From: Aliiroseovarius sp. F20344
GTDB taxonomy: Bacteria; Pseudomonadota; Alphaproteobacteria; Rhodobacterales; Rhodobacteraceae
Assembly: GCF_023016155.1 (NCBI RefSeq)
Contig: NZ_JALKBG010000006.1
Coordinates: 124,001-188,000, forward strand
Length of the DNA: 64,000 nucleotides
Direction: 5' to 3'
Made by a program: the position numbers and the translations under genes. The notes under the pieces are model-generated. The model did no database searches. It saw nothing but the letters and a program-made list of their open reading frames with translations, and was not told the DNA's origin. Below, piece by piece: positions 52,207 through 62,236 of the stretch; the first letter of the stretch is position 1; each line of letters starts with the position of its first letter.

Positions 52207-55200
52207 CTACTCCAGTTCGATCAGCAGGTCTTTAGCATCAATTTGCCCTCCGGCCTGCACATGCAATCCGGTGACCACCGCATCGCGTTCTGCATGGATA
52301 CCGGTTTCCATCTTCATCGCTTCGATGGTCAACAGAAGGTCCCCTTCTTTCACTTGCTGACCAACTGTCACTGCGACAGAAGCCACCACACCCGGCATAG
52401 GGGCACCAACATGGTTTGCATTGCCATCTTCGGCTTTGGGGCGCGCTTGGGTCGAAGATTTGACCAGGCGGTTTGGAACGCGGATCGTGCGCGGTTGACC
52501 GTTCAATTCAAAGAAAACTTTCACTTCGCCGTTTTCATCGGTCTCACCAAGGGCCTGTAGCCGGATCTCCAGCGTCTTACCTGGATCAATCTCGGCCGAG
52601 ATCTCTTCCCCTGGCTCCATGCCATAGAAGAAGGTTTTGGTGGGCAGTGTGCGTACCGGGCCGTATTGGCGGTGACGACCCATGTAGTCCAGAAAGACCT
52701 TGGGATACATCAGATATCCGTTCAGATCCTCATCATCCACTTTGAAGCCTTGAAGCTCTTTGGACAGCTCAGCACGGGCGGCTTCAAGATCAACGGGTTC
52801 CAGATGCTTGCCCGGACGTTCCACATTGGGTTTCTCGTCCTTCAGCACCTTCTTGATGATGGATTTTGGGAAGCCTCCGGGAGGTTGGCCCAGATTGCCA
52901 CGCATCATGTCGACTACTGAATCAGGGAAGGCCACGTCGGTTTTGGGGTCCTCTACCTCGTCGCGTGTCAGGCCTTGGCTTACCATCATCAGCGCCATGT
53001 CTCCGACCACTTTCGAAGATGGCGTGACCTTTACGATATCGCCAAACATCTGGTTCACATCCGCATAGCTTTGCGCCACGTCCGGCCATTTCTCTTCCAG
53101 CCCCAATGAGCGCGCCTGTGCTTTCAGGTTGGTGAACTGACCGCCCGGCATTTCGTGCAGGTAAACCTCTGAAGCCGGTGCCTCCAGCCCGCTTTCGAAG
53201 GCTGCATACTGTTGGCGCACGCCTTCCCAGTAATTGGAAATCTCGCGGATCGCACCTATGTCCAGCCCGGTGTCGCGGTCGGTGTTGCGTAATGCTTCAA
53301 CGACCGAGCCAAGACAGGCTTGCGACGTGCCGCCCGAGAACGCGTCCATCGCCGCGTCCACTGCGTCTACTCCCGCATCAGCTGCGGCCAGGATGGTTGC
53401 ACCTGCGATGCCTGACGTGTCATGGGTGTGGAAGTGAATTGGCAACCCGACCTCTTCCTTTAGCGCCTTGATCAAAACGCGCGCGGCGGCGGGTTTCAAA
53501 AGGCCAGCCATGTCTTTCAAACCCAGCACATGTGCGCCTGCAGCCTCGAGTTCCTTGGCCATGCCGACATAGTATTTCAGGTCGTATTTCGAACGATCCG
53601 GGTTCAGGATATCACCGGTGTAGCAAACTGTGCCTTCACAAACTTTGTTTGCTTCAACCACGGCATCCATCGCCACGCGCATGTTTACAACCCAGTTGAG
53701 TGAATCAAACACGCGGAACACATCAACGCCTGACTTTGCGGCCTGACCCACAAACGCCTGCACCACGTTATCCGGGTAGTTGGTATACCCTACGCCGTTT
53801 GACGCACGCAGCAGCATTTGCGTCATCACGTTTGGCATCGCCTCGCGCAAGTCGCGCAGGCGTTGCCACGGACATTCTTGCAAGAAACGGTAAGCCACAT
53901 CGAATGTCGCGCCACCCCAGCATTCGACACTAAACAGCTCGGGCACGTTGGCGGCATAAGCCGGTGCCGCCTTGATCATGTCGATCGAGCGCATGCGCGT
54001 CGCCAGAAGCGACTGGTGCCCGTCGCGCATTGTCGTGTCGGTGATCAGAAGCTGCTTTTGCGCTTTCATCCAATCGGCAACGGCCTGCGGGCCCTCTGCT
54101 TCAAGCAAGGTGCGCGATCCAGCTGCCGGTTCCGCGCGCAGCGCAGGTGGTTTGGGTTCTTTTAGATCAGCGGGCGGGGCCGGACGATCTGTGGTCTCAG
54201 GGTGCCCGTTCACGGTGATATCCGCGATATAGGTCAACACTTTCGTGCCCCGGTCGCGACGTTTCGAGAACTTGAACAGCTCTGGCGTCTCGTCGATGAA
54301 CGTCGTGGTGTATTGATTGTTCAGAAACACAGGGTGCTTCAGCAGGTTTTCGACAAACGCAATGTTGGTCGACACCCCACGCACACGGAATTCGCGCAGC
54401 GCGCGGTCCATGCGTGCGATCGCCTTCTCTGGTGTCTGCGCCCAGGCTGTAACCTTGGTCAGCAGGCTGTCGTAATAGCGCGTGATGACGCCGCCCGCAT
54501 AGGCCGTGCCGCCGTCCAACCGGATGCCCATGCCAGTGGCTGAGCGATAGGCCGTGATGCGGCCGTAGTCCGGGATGAAATTGTTTTGCGGGTCTTCCGT
54601 TGTCACGCGGGTTTGCAGCGCGTGGCCGTTCAGGCGGATGTCATATTGACTGGCTTTGCCGGTGGCTTCGGCCAGCGACTTGCCCTCGGCGATCAGGATT
54701 TGCGCCTGCACGATGTCGATGCCGGTGACTTCTTCCGTCACGGTGTGTTCGACCTGCACGCGGGGGTTCACTTCGATGAAGTAAAACTTGCCGCTTTCCA
54801 TATCCATCAGGAATTCAACTGTGCCCGCGCACTCATAGTTCACGTGGTTACAGATCTTGCGGCCAAGCTCGCACAGCTCTTCGCGTTGAGCTTCGGACAA
54901 GTAGGGCGCGGGCGCGCGTTCAACCACTTTTTGGTTGCGACGCTGAACTGAACAGTCGCGTTCATAAAGGTGATAAATGTTGCCATGGCAGTCGCCAAGG
55001 ATCTGTACCTCGACGTGGCGGGCGCGGGTGATCATCTTCTCCAGATAACCTTCGCCATTGCCAAAGGCGGCTTCGGCTTCGCGGCGGCCTTCCAGTACCT
55101 TTTCCTCGACCTCGTTTTCTGAATGGATCGGGCGCATGCCGCGACCGCCGCCGCCCCAGCTTGCTTTCAACATCAAGGGGTAACCGATTTCCGCGGCTTC

Positions 55201-55647
55201 TTTCTTGATGGCGACCATGTCGTCGCCCAGAACCTCGGTCGCTGGAATGACAGGCACGCCGGCGGCAATCGCAACCTTACGGGCCGAGGCCTTGTCGCCA
55301 AGCGCACGCATGGTTTCCGCCTTGGGGCCGATGAAGGTGATGCCGTTCGCAGCACAGGCGTCCACGAAATCCGGGTTTTCAGACAGAAGGCCATAGCCGG
55401 GATGGATCGCGTCTGCGCCACATTCCTTGGCGACGCGGATGATCTCATCGATCGACAGGTAAGCCGCAACCGGGCCCATGCCTTCGCCGATGCGATACGC
55501 TTCGTCGGCTTTAAATCTGTGCAGGCCCAGCTTGTCTTCTTCGGCATAGACCGCAACGGTCTTTTTGCCCATCTCGTTTGCTGCCCGCATGACGCGGATG
55601 GCAATCTCGCCCCGGTTGGCAATCAGGATTTTCTGGAAGTCGCGCAT
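52207..55647 (-). CDS. pyc: Pyruvate carboxylase
   Basis: 1146 aa, full-length multidomain enzyme making oxaloacetate from pyruvate, HCO3- and ATP. ILIANRGEIAIRVMRAANEMG starts the biotin-carboxylase domain, the ATP-grasp glycine-rich loop is KASWGGGGRGMR, the carboxyltransferase begins at TDTTMRDGHQSLLATRMR, and biotin is attached at Lys in TIEAMKMETG near the C terminus. The start at 55647 has AGGGGAAACTTG upstream. It is the only anaplerotic gene in the window and would replenish oxaloacetate when acetyl-CoA from fatty acids or aromatics is the carbon source. A perfect dyad lies about 100 bases upstream. Confidence 0.97.
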   Translation of the reverse strand: MRDFQKILIANRGEIAIRVMRAANEMGKKTVAVYAEEDKLGLHRFKADEAYRIGEGMGPVAAYLSIDEIIRVAKECGADAIHPGYGLLSENPDFVDACAANGITFIGPKAETMRALGDKASARKVAIAAGVPVIPATEVLGDDMVAIKKEAAEIGYPLMLKASWGGGGRGMRPIHSENEVEEKVLEGRREAEAAFGNGEGYLEKMITRARHVEVQILGDCHGNIYHLYERDCSVQRRNQKVVERAPAPYLSEAQREELCELGRKICNHVNYECAGTVEFLMDMESGKFYFIEVNPRVQVEHTVTEEVTGIDIVQAQILIAEGKSLAEATGKASQYDIRLNGHALQTRVTTEDPQNNFIPDYGRITAYRSATGMGIRLDGGTAYAGGVITRYYDSLLTKVTAWAQTPEKAIARMDRALREFRVRGVSTNIAFVENLLKHPVFLNNQYTTTFIDETPELFKFSKRRDRGTKVLTYIADITVNGHPETTDRPAPPADLKEPKPPALRAEPAAGSRTLLEAEGPQAVADWMKAQKQLLITDTTMRDGHQSLLATRMRSIDMIKAAPAYAANVPELFSVECWGGATFDVAYRFLQECPWQRLRDLREAMPNVMTQMLLRASNGVGYTNYPDNVVQAFVGQAAKSGVDVFRVFDSLNWVVNMRVAMDAVVEANKVCEGTVCYTGDILNPDRSKYDLKYYVGMAKELEAAGAHVLGLKDMAGLLKPAAARVLIKALKEEVGLPIHFHTHDTSGIAGATILAAADAGVDAVDAAMDAFSGGTSQACLGSVVEALRNTDRDTGLDIGAIREISNYWEGVRQQYAAFESGLEAPASEVYLHEMPGGQFTNLKAQARSLGLEEKWPDVAQSYADVNQMFGDIVKVTPSSKVVGDMALMMVSQGLTRDEVEDPKTDVAFPDSVVDMMRGNLGQPPGGFPKSIIKKVLKDEKPNVERPGKHLEPVDLEAARAELSKELQGFKVDDEDLNGYLMYPKVFLDYMGRHRQYGPVRTLPTKTFFYGMEPGEEISAEIDPGKTLEIRLQALGETDENGEVKVFFELNGQPRTIRVPNRLVKSSTQARPKAEDGNANHVGAPMPGVVASVAVTVGQQVKEGDLLLTIEAMKMETGIHAERDAVVTGLHVQAGGQIDAKDLLIELE

Positions 55648-55748
55648 CAAGTTTCCCCTAGGTTCCGGTTTTGGAATTGCCGGATTCGTAGGGCTTGCCG
55701 CGCTGCAGCGCAATAGTTTTTGAAGGATTTGTGAAAGGTTTAGCGCTA

Positions 55749-55773
55749 AATTGGTAAAGTTAAGTTACCAATT
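55749..55773. promoter_or_regulatory. Perfect 9-7-9 dyad upstream of pyruvate carboxylase
   Basis: AATTGGTAA-AGTTAAG-TTACCAATT. It lies between the dprA stop (55785) and the pyc start (55647), 102 bases before that start. No T run follows on the minus strand, so operator is more likely than terminator. A separate 12-base palindrome GCGCTGCAGCGC is at 55700-55711. Confidence 0.6.
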
Positions 55774-55784
55774 GGGAAACGCAG

Positions 55785-56996
55785 TTAAGAGAGCTTTGAT
55801 AAAAGCCCCCCGGGTTGGCGCATGATGCGCCCGTCCAGTTCCAGGTTCACCAATTCCGGTAGAATCTGTTGTGATCCCAGACCATGTGATTGGCCGATGT
55901 CGCGGATCAACTGATCCTCTGCCAGCGGACACGACCCGAGCCGAGACAGGATTTGTCCGTGCAGCTCGGCCGTTTCTGCCAATGTCCTTTTGTCTCGTGT
56001 TCCAACAGATTCTGTAGTGGCGGAAGCGTCATTTGTTTGTACATTCGCGTCAGTAGACGGAGCTTGAGCGGCGGGTCCAATGGCCTCAACCACATCGACT
56101 GCGTTGCGGACCAGCACCGCTCCGTCGCGGATCAGCATGTTGCACCCATAGGCGCGTGCGTCGAACGGGTGGCCCGGAACGGCCAGAACATCGCGCCCCT
56201 GATCCAAGGCGTTGCGGGCTGTCAGAAGCGAGCCGGATTTCGCTGCGGCCTCGACAACCACAACAGCGCGCGCGAGGCCCGAGATCAGGCGATTGCGACG
56301 CGGGAAGTGGCGGGCTTGCGGTGTCATGCCCGGCGGCATTTCGGAAATCCGCAGCCCATCGCGCGCGATGTCTTCGGCCAGAACGGTGTTTTCTTTTGGA
56401 TAGATCACATCGACGCCGCCCGCTTGCACGGCGACGGTTTTTCCTTTGGCAAGCGCTTCGGTATGGGCAACTGTATCAATCCCGCGCGCCAACCCGGAGA
56501 CCACAGTAAAGCCTGCCTCAGACAGCTCGCCTGCCAGCTTGCGTGCCATGCGCGTACCGATGGACGAGGCGTTCCGTGCGCCGATCAAGGCCACCATTGG
56601 GCTTTGCAAAAGCGTGTGATCGCCCATTGCCCAGAAAAACGGTGGCGGGTCCGAGATCTCGGACAACAGTTCGGGATAGTCGGGTGTACCCCACGCAATC
56701 ATGCGTGCACCGGCAAACTTCGCGCGCTGATGTTCGTCTTGGGCAACCTCGATCGGGCAGGGCGCGTAGTCTTTTACGCCAGCTGCGCGCGCGACTTCTG
56801 GCAGAGCCTCAAGTGCTGCGCGTGCTGTGCCGTGTTCGTTCAGCAGCCGAAAGAATGTCGCGACACCCACGCGGCGCGACCGCAAAAGACGGATCCAATC
56901 CAGCTCATCTTCCGCTGACTGGGGTGAGCAGGTGGGGTGAAGGGAAGGGAGTAAATCCGTTGGCATGGTTGATTCCGTCTTTTGCGGATTAACCAT
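55785..56996 (-). CDS. dprA: DNA-processing protein DprA
   Basis: 403 aa (or 393 from ATG 56966). The Rossmann-like core has VALIGARNASSIGTRMARKLAGEL, SGLARGIDTVAHTEAL, FPRRNRLISGLARAVVVVEAA and SGSLLTARNALDQGRDVLAVPG, and the C-terminal winged helix includes LAEDQLIRDIGQSHG. It binds incoming single-stranded DNA and loads RecA in natural transformation. The upstream membrane gene is 13 bases away in the same direction. The start is between two ATGs, neither with a clear ribosome site. Confidence 0.93.
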   Translation of the reverse strand: MVNPQKTESTMPTDLLPSLHPTCSPQSAEDELDWIRLLRSRRVGVATFFRLLNEHGTARAALEALPEVARAAGVKDYAPCPIEVAQDEHQRAKFAGARMIAWGTPDYPELLSEISDPPPFFWAMGDHTLLQSPMVALIGARNASSIGTRMARKLAGELSEAGFTVVSGLARGIDTVAHTEALAKGKTVAVQAGGVDVIYPKENTVLAEDIARDGLRISEMPPGMTPQARHFPRRNRLISGLARAVVVVEAAAKSGSLLTARNALDQGRDVLAVPGHPFDARAYGCNMLIRDGAVLVRNAVDVVEAIGPAAQAPSTDANVQTNDASATTESVGTRDKRTLAETAELHGQILSRLGSCPLAEDQLIRDIGQSHGLGSQQILPELVNLELDGRIMRQPGGLLSKLS

Positions 56997-57009
56997 GCCT
57001 GGGAAATGG

Positions 57010-57954
57010 TTAACGGAGGGTGAAGGCCTGCCAATATGCCCAAATGAGCGCTGCGCTACCTGCCATGAAAAATGCAGCCGTGATCTCCTCGGTCGGGATC
57101 ATCCAGCCCATGCCATCACACAACCAGACGGTGCCCGTTGCAGTGATGGCGGCTAAAACTACATGCCACAGGCGGTTTGCCGGGAAGGCACCCGCGGGCA
57201 GGTCGGCACTTTGTCGGTCCGTTTCCCCAGGACGTAAGATCATCCACAGTGCCAGTGCGCTTAAGGCCAATGGCCCGATTGATAACGGTAATGCAGCAGC
57301 GGCCCACAGAAGTCCCAACGCCCAGACAATCAGGAAAATGCTCCATCGTTCCGGCGCGACGGAGTGCCAAACCCGTGCTCGGGACAACAAGACCAAACCC
57401 AGTGCCCAAATCCCCGAGGTCACCACGGTAAAGAACAAGAAATCTGACCCGGATAGATGCTGGCTTTTAGGTTCGGACCAGGTCCATGTGCTCCAAAGAC
57501 CCCAAGCGATGCCCGTGGCTGCATGCAAGGCGACCGAAGCCCACGGTGTCGGTGCACACAAGACCTGACGTAATAAATAGAGCCCCAAGAACACGTCAAT
57601 CGGAGCGTGCCAACTGACCGATGTCCAAATCCATGAAATGGGGGGGGCCTCGTGAACCACAGGGACGATCGCGCCTTCGGTGATCCAGCCATATAAACAC
57701 GCCACCAGAAACACACCCGCCATGCCCCGTTGTTGCGCAGAGGGAAGTAAAAGAAGAAACGCCCAGGCTGCTAAGGCGTAGTAGGCCGTTGTTTCTACCA
57801 GCCCGATGATTGCTGTGCCCGGGGTGGTCCGAAGCGACATTACCGTATCCACCGGGCCTTCGTTCATGAAGAAGAACTCGGAGAAGAACATCAGGATTAA
57901 CGCGCTGCCGACAATCGAAAGCACGCGGTTGGTGATGCCTTCAACAATGGTCAC
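57010..57954 (-). CDS. Polytopic membrane protein of unknown function
   Basis: 314 aa from a GTG at 57954 that overlaps the tldD stop (GTGA). About nine to ten hydrophobic helices; polar residues and Trp/His within the helices (ITEGAIVPVVHEAPP, WTSVSWHAPIDVF) could bind a ligand. No family motif is recognised. It lies between tldD and dprA in one transcript. A longer in-frame start at 58041 would overlap tldD strongly and adds an Ala/Arg-rich stretch, so I reject it. Confidence 0.75.
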   Translation of the reverse strand: MTIVEGITNRVLSIVGSALILMFFSEFFFMNEGPVDTVMSLRTTPGTAIIGLVETTAYYALAAWAFLLLLPSAQQRGMAGVFLVACLYGWITEGAIVPVVHEAPPISWIWTSVSWHAPIDVFLGLYLLRQVLCAPTPWASVALHAATGIAWGLWSTWTWSEPKSQHLSGSDFLFFTVVTSGIWALGLVLLSRARVWHSVAPERWSIFLIVWALGLLWAAAALPLSIGPLALSALALWMILRPGETDRQSADLPAGAFPANRLWHVVLAAITATGTVWLCDGMGWMIPTEEITAAFFMAGSAALIWAYWQAFTLR

Positions 57955-59375
57955 GCCGCCGACCCACCTACGGTCAACCCGCCAATCAGCAGCGACGGCT
58001 GCCCGACACCCACCGGCACCGACTGCCCCGCCTTGCCGCAAGTGCCAACGCCCGGATCCAATGCCATATCGTTTCCGATAGCGCGGATTTGTTTCATCGC
58101 TTGCGGGCCGTCGCCGATCAGGGTTGCACCTTTCACCGGTGCGCCGACCTTGCCGCCTTCGACGCGGTAGGCCTCGGTGCAGGAAAACACAAACTTGCCG
58201 TTGGTGATGTCCACCTGACCACCGCCGAAGCCGACGGCATAGATGCCGTCTTTCAGCTCGCCCAGCACCTCTTCCGGCGTGGCGTTGCCACCTTCCATGA
58301 TCGTGTTGGTCATGCGCGGCATTGGCGCGTGGGCATAGCTTTGGCGGCGTCCGTTGCCAGTGGGGGCGACCCCCATCAGACGCGCATTCTGGCGATCCTG
58401 CATGTAGCCGACCAGCACGCCGTCCTCGATCAGTACCGCGCGACCCGAAGGCGTGCCTTCGTCATCCACGGTGATTGATCCACGGCGGTCAGGCAGGGTG
58501 CCATCATCCACGACGGTCACGCCCTTGGATGCGACTTGCTGACCGACGAGTCCTGAGAAGGCAGAGGTGCCCTTGCGGTTGAAGTCCCCCTCCAGCCCGT
58601 GGCCAACGGCTTCGTGCAACAGGATGCCCGGCCAACCATTGCCCAGCACCACGTCCATCACACCCGCAGGCGCTGGTACCGCGTCAAGGTTCACCAGCGC
58701 AATGCGAAGCGCCTCGCGCGCGGTGCTTTGCCAGTGTCGCGCGTCCATCAACCCGGTCAGACCAGCGCGACCACCACCGCCGGACGACCCGCTTTCACGC
58801 CGCCCGTCATTCTCGACGATGACCGAGACATTTAGTCGCGTCATGGGTCGGGTGTCAGACACCAGCGCGCCATCCGGGCGCAGGATATGCACCTCTTGCA
58901 AAGAGGCCGCGATGGTCGCCGAGACCTGAACCACGCGCGGATCAAGGTCACGGGTGAAGGCGTCAATCTCACGCAGGGTTTCGACCTTCAGGCCAAATCC
59001 GGCATCTGCCATCGGGTCGTTGTCGGAATAGAGCTTGCGATTGGTGCGTACAGGCGCATCAGCCCATGTACCACCGCCATCTCCAACAGCAAGCCGAGCT
59101 GTCGAAGCCGCACGTTTTAAGGCGGATTCGCTGATTTCGGTCGAATGGGCATAGCCCGTGGTTTCCCCTTTCACGGCCCGCAACCCAAATCCTTCCGAGG
59201 CGTCGTAGCTGGCATTACGCAGCCGCCCGTCATCAAATACCAAGGCTTCGGACCTCATGCGTTCGAAGAACAGCTCTCCGTCATCCGCACCGTGGGTGGT
59301 TTCAGCCAGAATCTTTTGAGCCCGATCTTGGCTGATCAGATGCTCAAAAGGGCGAAAGGGGGTGGTCTCGGTCAT
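57951..59375 (-). CDS. tldD: Metalloprotease TldD
   Basis: 474 aa. The zinc site reads [11 protein letters not shown] (HExxxH), with the C-terminal partner residue in the [13 protein letters not shown] region; [11 protein letters not shown] and the glycine-rich [10 protein letters not shown] segment are typical. TldD works with TldE/PmbA to process peptides such as microcins and CcdA; no tldE partner is adjacent. The ATG at 59375 follows GAGG and matches the start of other TldD proteins. The next gene, a membrane protein, overlaps by GTGA. Confidence 0.94.
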   Translation of the reverse strand: MTETTPFRPFEHLISQDRAQKILAETTHGADDGELFFERMRSEALVFDDGRLRNASYDASEGFGLRAVKGETTGYAHSTEISESALKRAASTARLAVGDGGGTWADAPVRTNRKLYSDNDPMADAGFGLKVETLREIDAFTRDLDPRVVQVSATIAASLQEVHILRPDGALVSDTRPMTRLNVSVIVENDGRRESGSSGGGGRAGLTGLMDARHWQSTAREALRIALVNLDAVPAPAGVMDVVLGNGWPGILLHEAVGHGLEGDFNRKGTSAFSGLVGQQVASKGVTVVDDGTLPDRRGSITVDDEGTPSGRAVLIEDGVLVGYMQDRQNARLMGVAPTGNGRRQSYAHAPMPRMTNTIMEGGNATPEEVLGELKDGIYAVGFGGGQVDITNGKFVFSCTEAYRVEGGKVGAPVKGATLIGDGPQAMKQIRAIGNDMALDPGVGTCGKAGQSVPVGVGQPSLLIGGLTVGGSAA

Positions 59376-59580
59376 GGGGGGCCTCGAGTTTGCGCTAAAC
59401 GCGGTGTTGTTCATTAACTTGCGAAGGTTTTTCCTTGTTCCCAGCTTTCTAATATGGTTTCACACCAATGAGAAACAAGGGATTCCCGCGCCTATGTGCG
59501 GGAGAGGCAAGAGTGCGCATCAGCTTGAACCGGAAATCACCGGTATCGGGCTGGGCCGCACAGGGAAGAGAAAGACGAAC

Positions 59581-60444
59581 ATGATGCGTTTCAGCAGCCT
59601 TTTCGCCACTGCAACAGCAATGATGACAGCGGGTGTCGCCACCGCGCAAGAAAACCTCGAGGTGATCGGTAAACCGGTTGACGGCGGTATGGGTTTTCAG
59701 CCAGCCGCAACAAATATTGCCGAAGCCGCGCAGGGACTGGACGGACTGATCAACGTGATCATTTTCGGGATTACGATTTTCGTTACTGCTCTGCTTCTGT
59801 GGGTAATTGTACGCCACAACCGCCGCGCCAATCCCGAGCCCGCAACCTTCTCGCACCATACGCCCATTGAAATCGCATGGACCCTGATCCCCGTTGTGAT
59901 TCTGGTCTTTATCGGTGCTTTCTCGCTGCCGGTTCTGTTCCAGCAGCAGGTGATCCCCAAAGGTGACGTTGTGATCAAAGTCACCGGATACCAGTGGTAC
60001 TGGGGTTATGAATATCCCGAGCATGAATTCGGCTTCGACAGCTTCCTTTTGGATAAGTCGGCACTGGAAGAGCACGGTTATGAGCAAAGCGATTATCTGC
60101 TGGCGACCGACACCGCCGTTGTTGTGCCAACCGGCAAGAAAGTCGTGATGCAAGTGACTGCGGCCGACGTGATCCACTCGTGGACCATCCCTGCTTTCGG
60201 TGTAAAGCAAGACGCCGTTCCCGGTCGTCTGGCCGAGCTTTGGTTTGAAGTTGAGCCCGGTAAAGAAGGCATTTATTTCGGTCAGTGTTCCGAGCTTTGC
60301 GGCAAGGACCACGCCTATATGCCGATTACTGTGAAAGCCGTGACCGAGGCCGAGTATGAAGCCTGGCTGAAAGGCGCGATCGAAGAATATGCAGACAATG
60401 CGACTGCCGCGCCTGCTGCCATTCAGGTCGCATCGGCCAACTGA
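59581..60444 (+). CDS. ctaC: Cytochrome c oxidase subunit II
   Basis: About 287 aa. Signal peptide ending about ATA-QEN, two membrane helices ([30 protein letters not shown]) and a periplasmic cupredoxin domain. The dinuclear CuA ligands are present: [16 protein letters not shown] with His and [14 protein letters not shown] with two Cys, Glu, His and Met. Accepts electrons from cytochrome c. Two ATGs at 59581 and 59584; the -35/-10 region could not be fixed by eye. Two hairpins follow before ctaB. Confidence 0.96.
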   Translation: MMRFSSLFATATAMMTAGVATAQENLEVIGKPVDGGMGFQPAATNIAEAAQGLDGLINVIIFGITIFVTALLLWVIVRHNRRANPEPATFSHHTPIEIAWTLIPVVILVFIGAFSLPVLFQQQVIPKGDVVIKVTGYQWYWGYEYPEHEFGFDSFLLDKSALEEHGYEQSDYLLATDTAVVVPTGKKVVMQVTAADVIHSWTIPAFGVKQDAVPGRLAELWFEVEPGKEGIYFGQCSELCGKDHAYMPITVKAVTEAEYEAWLKGAIEEYADNATAAPAAIQVASAN

Positions 60445-60450
60445 TCATCG

Positions 60451-60494
60451 GGAAGGGGGTTACCCCTTCCAACCCTGCCGCCCCACTGGGGCGG
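60451..60494 (+). terminator. Two consecutive hairpins between ctaC and ctaB
   Basis: GGAAGGGG-GTTA-CCCCTTCC (60451-60470) and CCGCCCC-ACT-GGGGCGG (60478-60494) followed by TTTGTG. Probably lower ctaB and assembly-factor expression relative to subunit II. Confidence 0.65.
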
Positions 60495-60531
60495 TTTGTG
60501 CAAAAGACCCTAGCCAAAGCGCCAAATCAAC

Positions 60532-61476
60532 ATGAGCGACGCCAGTATTCAAACCTCCAAGACCGAGACCGGCGAAGCCGGTTTTGGGGATTATTTCGCG
60601 CTTCTGAAGCCGCGCGTGATGTCTTTGGTTGTCTTTACGGCCCTTGTCGGGCTGTTGGTCGCACCTGTTAGTGTGAACCCCATTGTAGGTTTGGCTTCGA
60701 TTCTGTTCATTGCTGTGGGCGGAGGTGCCTCGGGCGCTCTGAACATGTGGTGGGATGCGGATATCGACCGCAAGATGAAGCGCACGCAGTCGCGGCCGAT
60801 CCCTTCAGGCAAGGTTGAAGAAGGCGAAGCGTTTGCCATCGGTATCGCCCTCTCTGTCATGGCCGTGGTTATGCTGGGGCTGGCCTCTAACTTCATGGCC
60901 GCAGCACTGCTGGCCTTCACCATCTTCTTTTACGTCGTGATCTACACGATGTGGCTGAAACGCTGGACCCCGCAGAACATCGTGATCGGTGGCGCGGCGG
61001 GTGCGTTCCCTCCGATGATCGGCTGGGCTGTGGCCACTGGTGGGATCTCGATCGAAAGCGTTCTGATGTTTGCCCTTACTTTCGCGTGGACGCCGCCCCA
61101 TTTCTGGGCGCTGGCACTGTTCACCAAGGGCGACTACGCCAATGCGGGCGTGCCGATGCTGACCGTGACCCACGGACGCAAAACAACCCGCGCCCATATC
61201 CTTGGCTACACTTTCGCATTGGCCGCTGTTGCGATTGCGCTGGGCCTGACCTCGGTCGGCGGACCCACCTATATGGTGATTGCGCTGGTACTGAACGCCA
61301 TGTTCATCAAAGGTGCATGGGACGTCTTCCGTCGCACGGATGAAGACAGCGAAGCAGACACACACAAAGCCGAACGTGGCTTGTTCAAACTGTCGCTGGC
61401 TTATCTATTCCTGCATTATGGTGCACTGCTGATTGAAGCATCGCTGAAACCTTTCGGTCTGGGAGGCTGGGGCTAA
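60532..61476 (+). CDS. ctaB: Heme o synthase (protoheme IX farnesyltransferase)
   Basis: 314 aa, eight to nine membrane helices. [21 protein letters not shown], the first Asp-rich motif [18 protein letters not shown] and a second one near [13 protein letters not shown] are diagnostic of UbiA-type heme O synthases. It farnesylates heme b to give heme o for the aa3-type oxidase. Its stop overlaps the start of the next small gene (TAATG). Confidence 0.95.
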   Translation: MSDASIQTSKTETGEAGFGDYFALLKPRVMSLVVFTALVGLLVAPVSVNPIVGLASILFIAVGGGASGALNMWWDADIDRKMKRTQSRPIPSGKVEEGEAFAIGIALSVMAVVMLGLASNFMAAALLAFTIFFYVVIYTMWLKRWTPQNIVIGGAAGAFPPMIGWAVATGGISIESVLMFALTFAWTPPHFWALALFTKGDYANAGVPMLTVTHGRKTTRAHILGYTFALAAVAIALGLTSVGGPTYMVIALVLNAMFIKGAWDVFRRTDEDSEADTHKAERGLFKLSLAYLFLHYGALLIEASLKPFGLGGWG

Positions 61477-61637
61477 TGGCGATCAAAGCTGAACACGAAC
61501 TGCACAAGCGCCGCTTTTCCCGCAATGTCGGGCTGGGCTTGGTGCTGGTTGGCTTTGTTGCCCTTGTCTACGGCCTGACCGTGGCCAAAGTGGGTGAGAT
61601 CTATCAACCCGAAGCAACCACCGAGGCGACTAAATGA
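61476..61637 (+). CDS. Small single-pass membrane protein in the cta operon
   Basis: 53 aa, too short for usual gene-length cutoffs: a basic N terminus ([16 protein letters not shown]), one helix ([20 protein letters not shown]) and a short acidic tail. The ATG overlaps the ctaB stop and its own stop overlaps the ctaG start (ATGA), so it is coupled on both sides. Roseobacter cta clusters commonly have a small gene here, annotated as an oxidase assembly protein; function is inferred only from position. Confidence 0.85.
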   Translation: MAIKAEHELHKRRFSRNVGLGLVLVGFVALVYGLTVAKVGEIYQPEATTEATK

Positions 61638-62209
61638 GCCTGACGCAACCTCAGAAAACTGCGGCAAAAGCCGTTGGTGTGGTGATCCTGATGGGATCGC
61701 TCAGCTGGGCGTCGGTGCCGTTTTATGACTGGTTCTGTCGTGTCACCGGCTTTGGCGGTGAAACCGCGACCGCTGAAGGCGCATCCGACGTGGTGCTGGA
61801 CCGAACAGTGCTGGTGCGTTTCGACGCTTCCAAAGAACGCGGCATGCCGTGGGAGTTCAAACCCGTCCAGCATGAGATGGAGATCCGTCTGGGCGAAACC
61901 GGTTTGGCGTTCTACGAGGCCTATAACCCGACCGACCGCCCGGTGGCCGGCACCGCTAGCTACAACGTGGCCCCCTTCTCGGCGGGTGGCTTTTTCACCA
62001 AGATCGATTGCTTCTGCTTTGAAGAGCAGGTGCTGCAACCCGGAGAACGCGTGACCATGCCGGTCACCTTCTACGTGGACCCCGAAATCATCGAGGATCG
62101 TGAGGCAAAATATGTGAATGCAATCACATTGTCTTACACGTTCCACGAAACCGAATTGCCAGAAGAGGTCGCATCGCTTGATCCGCCTCAGACGGTTGTG
62201 CAAAACTGA
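61634..62209 (+). CDS. ctaG: Cytochrome c oxidase assembly protein CtaG/Cox11
   Basis: 191 aa with one N-terminal membrane helix and a periplasmic domain. The copper-binding DCFCFEEQ motif and the surrounding [15 protein letters not shown] and [10 protein letters not shown] segments identify Cox11, which inserts CuB into subunit I. It starts four bases inside the preceding small gene. Confidence 0.96.
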   Translation: MSLTQPQKTAAKAVGVVILMGSLSWASVPFYDWFCRVTGFGGETATAEGASDVVLDRTVLVRFDASKERGMPWEFKPVQHEMEIRLGETGLAFYEAYNPTDRPVAGTASYNVAPFSAGGFFTKIDCFCFEEQVLQPGERVTMPVTFYVDPEIIEDREAKYVNAITLSYTFHETELPEEVASLDPPQTVVQN

Positions 62210-62236
62210 CGCCAGAAGAACAGGGACTATACGCTT

